Position numbers and translations under genes: made by a program. 5,244 bases of DNA from positions 1 through 5,244 of the forward strand of contig JAJBTR010000223.1 of assembly GCA_020860745.1 (NCBI GenBank), written 5' to 3'. The stretch comes from Lachnospiraceae bacterium. GTDB taxonomy: Bacteria; Bacillota; Clostridia; Lachnospirales; Lachnospiraceae. Position 1 is the stretch's first letter; each line of letters starts with the position of its first letter. Under the pieces are notes generated by a model. That model had not been told where the DNA came from, did not search any database, and was given only the letters and a program-made list of their open reading frames with translations. Of this stretch, positions 1-5,244 are shown one piece after another.

Positions 1-6
1 TATAAT
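1..6 (+). promoter_or_regulatory. Possible -10 hexamer upstream of the AtuA gene
   Basis: The first six bases are TATAAT, a perfect match to the sigma-A -10 consensus, in an A/T-rich stretch. If real, transcription would start near base 13 and give a leader of about 70 bases before the AtuA-family start at 85. The matching -35 box would lie outside the window, so the promoter cannot be confirmed. The competing reading is that these bases are the 3' end of an upstream gene, because one + frame is open from the left edge to base 88. Confidence 0.25.
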
Positions 7-50
7 ACAAATAAAAAGAGGAACAACCGAAGAATTATATTTGATGACTG

Positions 51-60
51 ACGAATCATA
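51..60 (+). repeat. Leader repeat, copy 1 (ACGAATCATA)
   Basis: The 10-base word ACGAATCATA occurs 24 bases before the AtuA large-subunit start and again before the small-subunit start (1475-1484). TGAT precedes both copies, at 42-45 here, giving TGAT-N5-ACGAATCATA and a short TGAT/ATCA inverted pair. It could be a regulator site, a trace of leader duplication, or chance. Confidence 0.35.
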
Positions 61-70
61 CAGGGAGGAC

Positions 71-75
71 AGGAG
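71..75 (+). promoter_or_regulatory. Ribosome binding site of the AtuA-family gene
   Basis: AGGAG lies 9 bases before the ATG at 85, and a second purine-rich block (GGGAGG, 63-68) lies just upstream. It supports 85 as the start, which also gives the N-terminus expected for the family. Confidence 0.75.
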
Positions 76-84
76 AGAATCACA

Positions 85-1434
85 ATGAAAAAAGTAAGAG
101 TCGGTTCCGGTGCCGGGTATGCAGGTGATCGGATTGAACCCGCCATTGATTTGATGCAATACGGAAAACTGGATTACATTATTTTTGAATGTTTGGCGGA
201 GCGGACAATTTCCATTGCACAGAAGAAAAAACAGGAGAATCCGAAGCTGGGATATAATGATCTGCAGGAATATCGGTTTGACCGAATCCTGGAGGCCTGG
301 AGAGAAAACCCGGTGCGCGTGATCACAAATATGGGAGCGGCGAACCCGAAGTCCGCGGCAGAAAAGTGCCGGGAGATGGCGGCGAAAAAAGGAATTATCG
401 GTTTAAATATCGCGTATGTGACCGGCGATGATGTCACAGACCGCTTGGAGGAATATCGGGATTGTGTGGCGATAGAAACCGGTCGGCCGCTTTCTGAAAT
501 TCATGGAGAAATTCTATCGGCTAACGGTTATATTGGTGTGGATGGGATTGTAAAAGCGTTGAATGCAGGGGCAGATATTGTGATTACCGGACGTGTGGCT
601 GACCCATCTCTGACGCTGGGACCTCTGGTGTATGAATTTGGATGGAGCATGGATGATTATACTCACCTCGGCCGGGGCACTCTTGCGGGGCATTTGCTGG
701 AATGTGCCGGTCAGGTAACAGGGGGCTATTATGCCGACCCGGGTTGCAAGGATGTGCCGCGACTCTGGGATCTGGGATTTCCCATTGCTGAGGTGGACGA
801 GGATGGCATCTGTGTGATTTCCAAGCTGGAGACAGCTGGTGGGATGGTAACGGAGGACACAGTAAAAGAGCAGATTATTTATGAGATACAGGATCCGGAA
901 AATTATTATACGCCGGATGTCATTGCTGATTTTTCTAAAGTTTGTGTGGAACAGATTGGTAAAGACCAGGTGCGGATCACGGGTATCGATGGCAAGGCTC
1001 CAAATGGATATTATAAGACCAGTGTTGGCTATCATGACTGTTATATCGGTGAGGGGCAGATCAGCTACGGCGGAAGTAATGCTTTGAAAAGGGCACAGTT
1101 AGTCAGGAAAGTTCTGGAACATCGCTTTGCGATGAAAGAAATGGAACTGGAGGAAGTACGGTTCGACTATATCGGGATGAATTCATTGTACCGGGATGAG
1201 ATATCGAGAGAAATCGCAGATTTTTCCGGATACCCTGTAGAGGTTCGTCTGCGTGTGGCGGCCCGCACCCAGGATTGGGAGACAGCGGAACTGATTGGAA
1301 ATGAGGTGGAGGCACTTTACACCAACGGTCCCTGCGGCGGCGGCGGAGCGGAAAAACGGATCCGGGATATTGTCAGCATCGCTTCGATTCTGATTCCGGT
1401 CGAACAGTTTGAAATTCGTGTGGCGTTAGTCTGA
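85..1434 (+). CDS. Acyclic terpene utilization AtuA family protein (DUF1446), large subunit
   Basis: This is a 449-residue soluble protein of the AtuA/DUF1446 family, with no signal peptide or membrane segment, so presumably cytoplasmic. The family is named after AtuA of the Pseudomonas acyclic terpene (citronellol/geraniol) cluster. Its reaction is not established, and the substrate here is unknown. Recognisable conserved blocks run in order: a Gly-rich start GAGYAGDR (residues 9-16), FECLAERT (34-41), TNMGAANP (81-88), ITGRVADPSL (167-176), LECAGQVTGG (205-214), KLETAGGMVT (247-256) and a Gly-rich GPCGGGG segment (415-421). The ATG at 85 is chosen because AGGAG precedes it by 9 bases and the family's N-terminal motif follows at once. 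The protein ends where longer AtuA proteins continue into a small C-terminal domain; that domain is encoded separately by the next gene, 86 bases downstream. The family call is firm from the motifs; any metabolic role is inference. Confidence 0.88.
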   Translation: MKKVRVGSGAGYAGDRIEPAIDLMQYGKLDYIIFECLAERTISIAQKKKQENPKLGYNDLQEYRFDRILEAWRENPVRVITNMGAANPKSAAEKCREMAAKKGIIGLNIAYVTGDDVTDRLEEYRDCVAIETGRPLSEIHGEILSANGYIGVDGIVKALNAGADIVITGRVADPSLTLGPLVYEFGWSMDDYTHLGRGTLAGHLLECAGQVTGGYYADPGCKDVPRLWDLGFPIAEVDEDGICVISKLETAGGMVTEDTVKEQIIYEIQDPENYYTPDVIADFSKVCVEQIGKDQVRITGIDGKAPNGYYKTSVGYHDCYIGEGQISYGGSNALKRAQLVRKVLEHRFAMKEMELEEVRFDYIGMNSLYRDEISREIADFSGYPVEVRLRVAARTQDWETAELIGNEVEALYTNGPCGGGGAEKRIRDIVSIASILIPVEQFEIRVALV

Positions 1435-1474
1435 AAACTGCGGTGTTGTAAGCAGACGGAAGTAAAATGATAAA

Positions 1475-1484
1475 ACGAATCATA
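1475..1484 (+). repeat. Leader repeat, copy 2 (ACGAATCATA)
   Basis: This is the second exact copy of the 10-base word found at 51-60, 36 bases before the small AtuA-domain gene. TGAT at 1468-1471 precedes it (TGAT-N3-ACGAATCATA). The copy also lies in a weak A/T hairpin: TAAAA 1463-1467 can pair with TTTTA 1485-1489 and TGAT with ATCA 1479-1482, with a two-base bulge. The hairpin is too weak to call a terminator. Confidence 0.35.
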
Positions 1485-1507
1485 TTTTAGCAAGCTTTGA
1501 AAATGAC

Positions 1508-1514
1508 AAAGGAG
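1508..1514 (+). promoter_or_regulatory. Ribosome binding site deciding the small AtuA-domain start
   Basis: AAAGGAG lies 6 bases before the ATG at 1521. The reading frame is open further upstream, with a TTG at 1497 and an ATG at 1503, but those codons precede or overlap this site and have no Shine-Dalgarno of their own. The site therefore selects 1521. Confidence 0.8.
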
Positions 1515-1520
1515 ACTGAG

Positions 1521-1820
1521 ATGAAATTAAAGGAATTTGCCCATTCCCGGACTGGAGATAAGGGAAATATATCCGTGATATCGGTGATTGCCTACAAAAA
1601 AGAAGACTATCCCCTTTTGCTGGAACGTGTGACGGCTGAAAGAATCAAAGAATATTTCTCAGAGATTGTTCACGGGAACGTGACACGTTATGAAATGCAC
1701 GGTATCTGTGCGCTGAATTTTGTCATGGAGGACGCTCTGGGAGGCGGTGTGACACGGTCGCTGGCATTGGATATGCATGGAAAAACGCTGGGGAGTGCGC
1801 TGCTGGAAATGGAAATTTAG
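1521..1820 (+). CDS. Stand-alone AtuA-like ferredoxin-fold domain protein, small subunit
   Basis: This 99-residue protein matches the small C-terminal domain of long AtuA proteins, described as having a ferredoxin-like fold. Despite that name there is no Cys cluster for an iron-sulfur centre; the only Cys is residue 63. Family hallmarks are HSRTGDKGN near the start (residues 8-16) and a conserved C-terminal half with ALNFV (64-68), GGGVTRSL (74-81), LDMHGK (83-88) and ALLEMEI (93-99). The start at 1521 is preferred over the in-frame TTG at 1497 because AAAGGAG sits 6 bases before it and the conserved sequence begins immediately. The gene follows the large AtuA gene by 86 bases on the same strand. 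The likely reading is a heteromeric AtuA in which two genes supply what one fused gene supplies elsewhere. Its function is unknown; the family assignment is strong and the partnership is inferred from adjacency and complementary domains. Confidence 0.85.
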   Translation: MKLKEFAHSRTGDKGNISVISVIAYKKEDYPLLLERVTAERIKEYFSEIVHGNVTRYEMHGICALNFVMEDALGGGVTRSLALDMHGKTLGSALLEMEI

Positions 1821-1941
1821 AAAGGTGATACAGCGGATCCGGATGATAAAAATGAGAAATATCCGATAAACTTGTAGATTTTGTAAGGATCGATAAATTA
1901 ATACCCATGATAGCCCTGCGAAGAAGGAGGGGAGAGTTTGG

Positions 1942-1971
1942 TTGCAGAGTGAATCCAGGCCGCTATATAAA
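1942..1971 (+). promoter_or_regulatory. Possible promoter of the transporter genes
   Basis: TTGCAG (1942-1947) and TATAAA (1966-1971) are separated by 18 bases and would start transcription near 1978, leaving a short leader that includes the ribosome binding site at 2001-2005. The -10 matches consensus at five of six positions and the -35 at three. An overlapping alternative -10, TATAAA, lies at 1972-1977. The size of the spacer makes a separate promoter reasonable, but the match is only moderate. Confidence 0.3.
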
Positions 1972-2000
1972 TATAAAATATATGTATGAAAACCAAGAAA

Positions 2001-2005
2001 AGGAG
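2001..2005 (+). promoter_or_regulatory. Ribosome binding site deciding the binding-protein start
   Basis: AGGAG lies 9 bases before the ATG at 2015. It selects this codon over in-frame ATGs at 1907 and 1982, because only the 2015 start puts a lipoprotein signal peptide at the N-terminus. Confidence 0.8.
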
Positions 2006-2014
2006 AAAAAAGAG

Positions 2015-3688
2015 ATGAAAAAGAGGATACTTGCATTATTATTGTCATCAGCAATGGTTGTGACAGCCTTGAGTGGATGCGGAGGAGGTACTACTTCCGC
2101 AGAGAGCAATGAAAATTCAACCGAGTCAGCAGACGCGGAAAGCGAATCGGTGAATTCAGGTACAGAAAGTGAAAGCAGCACGGTGACAATCAGCGCGGAC
2201 AGCGAAGTTTATTCTGCAGATGAAGTGACTACAGGCGGAACCCTTCGAATCGGAACAACGCAAAACCCTTCTGTTGTGGGATATACACCGGAAATTACAT
2301 CCAATTCCCATATTCAGTTTTTGAGATGTGCTTATGAGTCTCTACTCTATTATGATGAGGACGGTAATCTGACAGGGCAGTTGGCGACAGACTGGGAAAC
2401 GAATGCGGATGACTGTACAATTAGCTTTACGTTGATGGAAGGGGTACAGTTCTCTGATGGAACTGACTTTAATGCGGAGGCGGTGAAGTGGAACATAGAG
2501 CAGTATCAGGAAGCCGGACGCTCAGAGGTTTCTTATATTGAAAGCATAGAAGTGATCGGAGATTACAGCGTTCTGATTCATTTGAACTCATGGAATTCTT
2601 CTGCATTGGAGTGTATCGGATTCTTCGTATATTATATGTCTCCGTCTGCTTATGAGGAAAATGGCGTTGACTGGATGCGTGTCAATTCTGCCGGCACTGG
2701 CCCCTTTATTGTTACTGATTTCGAACAGGGTGTGTCTGTAAGTTATGAAAAGAATGAGAACTATCGGGTAGAGGGGCAGCCATATCTGGATGGCATTGAA
2801 TATACAATTTACGCGGATGTCACAACTGTTGAGAATGCCATGCTTGCTAATGAAATAGATGTAATAACTTATGGTGGAGATGTGGATATGATTACGCATC
2901 TGGCAGACGAAGAGGATATCCTCATAAGTCGGAATGAAAATGGTCTGGGGGCAGAGTCTGTGGGGCTGATTACCAGCAGCGCGGACGAGGATGATCCATT
3001 CTATGATGCGCGGGTCAGGCAGGCATTTTGCTATGCAGTCGACTATGATAGTATTATCGAAGCTTTGAGTTATGGAATTTATACAGTTACAGATCAGTGG
3101 GCAGTTCCTGGTTCTGTAACGTATAATACAGATATGGAAGGATATTCCTATGATCCGGAAAAAGCGAAAGAACTTTTGGCAGAAGCAGGATACGCGGATG
3201 GTTTTGAGACGACCATTTACACAACAAATAACGGATTTTACCAGAATGTAGTTCAGGCGGTATCAGCGCAATTGGCAGAGGTTGGTATTACAGCAAATGT
3301 TGAAATTGTAGACAGTGCAACGATGAATTCGCAGATGACAGACGGATGGAATGGTATCACCTGGCACTTTGCATCTATTGGTCCGGATCTTGGATTATAT
3401 ATGGCGCGCCATCTGAGTGAGGATGGTTCCTATTATGCACCTGGTATCCAGCACCCGCAGGATTGCCTGGATTTGTTGAGCGAGGTTCAGAGTGCTACGG
3501 ATGAGGACAGCAAGATGGCATTGGAGTGGGAACTGATGGAAAAGGTATACGGAGAGCAGGCATTGTTTGGAAGGACAATGTATGTATCGCTGATTGTCCA
3601 TGAGCGTTATGATTATGTAAAGGGCGGGCAGTTCGGTCTTGTCCATGCGGCAACCTGGTCACCGGCTACAACATGGATGGATAAATAG
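2015..3688 (+). CDS. ABC transporter substrate-binding lipoprotein, family 5 (Opp/Dpp type)
   Basis: This is the extracellular solute receptor of an ABC importer, 557 residues from the chosen start, a usual size for the family 5 (SBP_bac_5) class. The N-terminus is a lipoprotein signal: a KKR basic end, a hydrophobic core and the lipobox LSGC with Cys22 as the lipidation site. Next comes an acidic low-complexity linker (about residues 26-73) rich in Ser, Glu, Asp and Thr, with no Lys or Arg until Arg78. The binding domain starts near GGTLRIG (74-80) and shows family features: YESLLYYDEDG (107-117), LATDWE (123-128), FSDGTDFNAEAVKWN (146-160), GTGPF (227-231), VRQAFCYAVDYDSII (334-348) and YDPEKAKELLAEAGY (379-393). 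The in-frame ATG at 1907 was rejected because it would bury the signal peptide behind 36 residues. The permease genes follow on the same strand. Members of this class bind peptides, nickel complexes, opines, sugars and other solutes, so the ligand cannot be named; the AtuA neighbours hint at an organic acid or similar compound. Confidence 0.92.
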   Translation: MKKRILALLLSSAMVVTALSGCGGGTTSAESNENSTESADAESESVNSGTESESSTVTISADSEVYSADEVTTGGTLRIGTTQNPSVVGYTPEITSNSHIQFLRCAYESLLYYDEDGNLTGQLATDWETNADDCTISFTLMEGVQFSDGTDFNAEAVKWNIEQYQEAGRSEVSYIESIEVIGDYSVLIHLNSWNSSALECIGFFVYYMSPSAYEENGVDWMRVNSAGTGPFIVTDFEQGVSVSYEKNENYRVEGQPYLDGIEYTIYADVTTVENAMLANEIDVITYGGDVDMITHLADEEDILISRNENGLGAESVGLITSSADEDDPFYDARVRQAFCYAVDYDSIIEALSYGIYTVTDQWAVPGSVTYNTDMEGYSYDPEKAKELLAEAGYADGFETTIYTTNNGFYQNVVQAVSAQLAEVGITANVEIVDSATMNSQMTDGWNGITWHFASIGPDLGLYMARHLSEDGSYYAPGIQHPQDCLDLLSEVQSATDEDSKMALEWELMEKVYGEQALFGRTMYVSLIVHERYDYVKGGQFGLVHAATWSPATTWMDK

Positions 3689-3735
3689 TATCTGGCTTTT
3701 GATTGACGGATAAACAAATAGTTTCTCAGATTTTA

Positions 3736-3764
3736 CGGGGCTGTCATGTTGTATGACAGCTCCG
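3736..3764 (+). promoter_or_regulatory. Intercistronic hairpin between binding-protein and permease genes
   Basis: Bases 3736-3747 pair with 3753-3764 as a 12-bp stem with one G-U wobble (3739 with 3761) and a 5-base loop GTTGT. No T-run follows on either strand, so it is not a classical intrinsic terminator. It begins 48 bases after the binding-protein stop and ends 13 bases before the permease ribosome binding site. By analogy with other binding-protein operons, it probably protects the 3' end of the upstream message or causes partial termination, so that more binding protein than permease is made. Confidence 0.6.
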
Positions 3765-3777
3765 GGCGGTAAAAGGG

Positions 3778-3783
3778 AAGGAG
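3778..3783 (+). promoter_or_regulatory. Ribosome binding site of the first permease
   Basis: AAGGAG lies 7 bases before the ATG at 3791 and supports that start. It lies outside the hairpin at 3736-3764, so the hairpin would not directly mask it. Confidence 0.75.
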
Positions 3784-3790
3784 AACTTCT

Positions 3791-4738
3791 ATGGGAAAAT
3801 ATATATTGAAACGACTGGGACAATCGCTTATTGTCGTCTTTATTGTCACGGTCATCGTCTTCGGCCTGATGCATATGCTTCCTGGCGATCCGGTGAAGAT
3901 TTATCTTGGAGAATCAGCTACCGAGGAACAAATAGTGTATTACACGCAGATGTTTGGGCTGGATAAACCACTGTATGTCCAGTATGCGAAGTGGATTGTC
4001 GGTTTGTTTAAGGGAGAGATGGGAACCTCCATTGTTTACCATACAGATGTTTCTGCTCTGCTCTTAAAACGTGTAAGGTGTACGTTGTCGGTTACTGTGC
4101 CGGCATTTGTATTGGCTCTGGTTCTGGGTGTAATCCTTGGTGTCGTCACAGCGACACATAGAGGAAAAAAGCTGGATTCTATCATCACTTCAATTTCCAA
4201 TGTCGGGATTGCGACTCCTACATTCTGGATTGGTATAATTCTGGTATATATTCTGGCGTTAAAGCTGAATATGTTGCCAAGTTCCGGATATGTTTCTATG
4301 AGTGAAAGTGTTGGTGGGCATATTAAGTCGTTAATTATGCCGGTTTTTGTGTTGTCATTGGGTTATCTGGCATCTACCATCCGCCAGACGCGATCGTCCA
4401 TGTTGGAGGTCATATCTCAGGATTACATCAGGACGGCATGGGCAAAAGGTTTGAGCGGGAAAACAGTGATTTATAAGCATGCACTGCGCAACGCATTGAT
4501 TCCTATTGTTACTGTGACGGGAAATACTGTGGGCGGTCTGATCGGCGGTACGGTGATTATTGAAAATCTGTTTAATATCCCGGGAGTCGGTTCTTTGATG
4601 CTGACGGCAATCATGAACAAGGACTATATGGTAGCACAGAATATCACATTTCTCATTGCTGTGGTAGTAGTGGTATGCAACCTGGCGATTGATATCCTGT
4701 ATGGATATATTGATCCGCGCATCAGGGTTGCAGAGTAG
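3791..4738 (+). CDS. ABC transporter permease, DppB/OppB type
   Basis: This 315-residue inner-membrane permease forms half of the transport channel of the Opp/Dpp-type importer, working with the DppC-type permease that follows. The family signature is complete. A first membrane segment lies near residues 9-30 and leads into MLPGDPV (29-35), then the extracytoplasmic stretch FGLDKPLYVQYAKW (55-68) and GEMGTS (75-80). Further hydrophobic segments lie near 100-121, 131-157, 181-198, 236-257 and 284-304. The cytoplasmic EAA loop that contacts the ATPase is DYIRTAWAKGLSGK (211-224) followed by HALRNALIPIV (230-240), and the C-terminus has the usual YIDPRIR (306-312). Length and order are normal and nothing is missing. 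The start at 3791 has AAGGAG 7 bases upstream. The stop overlaps the ribosome binding site of the next gene, which indicates co-translation. The substrate is set mainly by the binding protein, so a peptide role should not be assumed. Confidence 0.94.
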   Translation: MGKYILKRLGQSLIVVFIVTVIVFGLMHMLPGDPVKIYLGESATEEQIVYYTQMFGLDKPLYVQYAKWIVGLFKGEMGTSIVYHTDVSALLLKRVRCTLSVTVPAFVLALVLGVILGVVTATHRGKKLDSIITSISNVGIATPTFWIGIILVYILALKLNMLPSSGYVSMSESVGGHIKSLIMPVFVLSLGYLASTIRQTRSSMLEVISQDYIRTAWAKGLSGKTVIYKHALRNALIPIVTVTGNTVGGLIGGTVIIENLFNIPGVGSLMLTAIMNKDYMVAQNITFLIAVVVVVCNLAIDILYGYIDPRIRVAE

Positions 4739-4745
4739 GGAGGTG
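4738..4745 (+). promoter_or_regulatory. Ribosome binding site of the second permease, overlapping the previous stop
   Basis: GGGAGGTG begins on the last base of the preceding TAG stop (4736-4738) and leaves 4 bases before the ATG at 4750. This tight packing suggests translational coupling of the two permeases, which are needed in equal amounts. Confidence 0.75.
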
Positions 4746-4749
4746 TGAA

Positions 4750-5244
4750 ATGAAAAAGAAAGAAATGAAGAAAACGCTTACTCCTGCTCTGGAAAATAGA
4801 AGACAGTTCCTCAGTACCTTTTTTGCGAGAATACCGGTCAGAATCGCCTTTGTAATTTTTATAATTATAATATTTCTCGCGGTTTTTGCCCCTCTTGTAG
4901 CGCCTTATGACCCGACGCAGCAGGATTTGACTAATATGTTTGCCGGAGTGTCGCGGAAACATATTTTTGGCACTGATGCTTTGGGCAGGGATATCTTTTC
5001 AAGAATTGTGTATGGAACCAGAGCTTCTCTTTCTGTAGGAGTCGTGTCTACGTTGATTGCCGGTTGTCTGGGTATTATGTTGGGATTGATTGCGGGATAT
5101 ATTGGAAAAGTTGTGGATGCGGTGATCATGAGAATTATGGATGCCATGATGTCTATACCGGTGGTTATCCTGGCACTGTTTTTAGGTTCCATTTTTGGAA
5201 AAGGTCTCGGAAACATCATGTTATGTATTGGAATTGTAATGATG
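4750..5244 (+). CDS. ABC transporter permease, DppC/OppC type (partial, 3' end outside the window)
   Basis: The frame is open from ATG 4750 to the right edge and gives 165 residues without a stop, a little over half of a typical family member. It is the second channel-forming subunit of the importer. The Lys-rich cytoplasmic N-terminus is followed by a first membrane segment near residues 31-52, in the OppC N-terminal region, with APLVAPYDPTQQ (47-58). Then comes the diagnostic family block HIFGTDALGRDIFSRIVYG (71-89) with RASL (91-94). Two more hydrophobic segments lie near 95-117 and 135-149, with the typical RIMDAMMSIP (128-137) between them. The EAA loop would lie beyond the edge. Only 11 bases separate it from the DppB-type gene and its ribosome binding site overlaps that stop. 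The truncation is from the window boundary, not a mutation. ATPase genes would normally follow. Confidence 0.92.
   Translation, partial: MKKKEMKKTLTPALENRRQFLSTFFARIPVRIAFVIFIIIIFLAVFAPLVAPYDPTQQDLTNMFAGVSRKHIFGTDALGRDIFSRIVYGTRASLSVGVVSTLIAGCLGIMLGLIAGYIGKVVDAVIMRIMDAMMSIPVVILALFLGSIFGKGLGNIMLCIGIVMM

Larger units (their letters stand above)
1821..2014 (+). other. Spacer between the AtuA pair and the transporter genes
   Basis: These 194 bases carry no supported gene. A frame open from an ATG at 1907 runs into the binding-protein gene, but its first 36 codons look like non-coding sequence and lack a proper ribosome binding site. The spacer holds an 8-base palindrome CGGATCCG (1834-1841), three GATAAA words (1845-1850, 1865-1870, 1892-1897), an unused Shine-Dalgarno-like AAGGAGGGG (1924-1932), and an A/T-rich segment with possible -10 boxes. 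I see no stem followed by a T-run, so read-through from the AtuA genes is possible. Confidence 0.6.

Noticed and set aside
514..1035. A 173-residue open frame on the minus strand inside the AtuA large-subunit gene
   Set aside because: It lies wholly opposite a gene with clear family motifs, lacks a convincing ribosome binding site and has no recognisable domain. It is a shadow of the coding bias; the same holds for the other minus-strand frames here.
1446..1474. Possible promoter TTGTAA-N17-GATAAA before the small AtuA gene
   Set aside because: Each box matches consensus at only four of six positions, and the short gap and paired function favour co-transcription with the large gene.
1463..1489. 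Hairpin between the two AtuA genes as a terminator
   Set aside because: The stem is almost all A-T pairs with a two-base bulge and has no G/C-rich base, so it is too weak for an intrinsic terminator.
1521..1820. Reading the small AtuA-domain protein as an electron-carrying ferredoxin
   Set aside because: The term describes the fold only. The protein has a single Cys and no iron-sulfur binding motif.
1834..1841. Palindrome CGGATCCG after the small AtuA gene
   Set aside because: Eight self-complementary bases leave no loop for a hairpin, no T-run follows, and a word this short is expected by chance.
1907..2014. N-terminal extension of the binding protein from the ATG at 1907
   Set aside because: It would put 36 mostly basic residues before a standard lipoprotein signal peptide. 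The AGGAG at 2001-2005 and the signal sequence point to 2015.

Overview
The window looks like part of a chromosomal catabolic or uptake locus from an anaerobic Firmicute of the Clostridia, probably Lachnospiraceae-like. The grounds are indirect: moderate G+C, AGGAG-type ribosome binding sites before every gene, and a lipoprotein whose lipobox is followed by a long Ser/Glu/Asn-rich linker, a style common in that group. No taxonomic marker gene is present. All five supported genes lie on the + strand and read left to right; the last runs off the right edge.

Region 1 (1-1820) holds a two-gene pair that together corresponds to one AtuA-family protein. The first gene (85-1434) is the large N-terminal AtuA/DUF1446 domain, and the second (1521-1820) is the small AtuA-like ferredoxin-fold domain as a stand-alone protein. 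AtuA is named after the acyclic terpene utilisation cluster of Pseudomonas; its biochemical role is not established, and in clostridia the substrate is unlikely to be a terpene.

Region 2 (1821-2014) is a 194-base spacer without a supported gene. It has no clear terminator. It carries a possible promoter, three GATAAA words and an unused strong Shine-Dalgarno sequence.

Region 3 (2015-5244) is the first part of a family 5 (oligopeptide/dipeptide/nickel, Opp/Dpp type) ABC importer. It encodes a lipoprotein substrate-binding protein, a DppB/OppB-type permease and the first 165 residues of a DppC/OppC-type permease. A 12-bp hairpin without a U-tract sits between the binding protein and the first permease, a place where such operons often set the excess of binding protein over permease. 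The two ATPases (DppD/DppF type) would be expected beyond the right edge.

The most reasonable joint reading is that the importer brings in a small organic solute which the AtuA pair, with further enzymes outside the window, helps to metabolise. The substrate is unknown. I found no CRISPR array, mobile element, tRNA, rRNA or defence system. The most notable point is the linkage of a split, biochemically obscure AtuA pair to a dedicated Opp/Dpp-type transporter.
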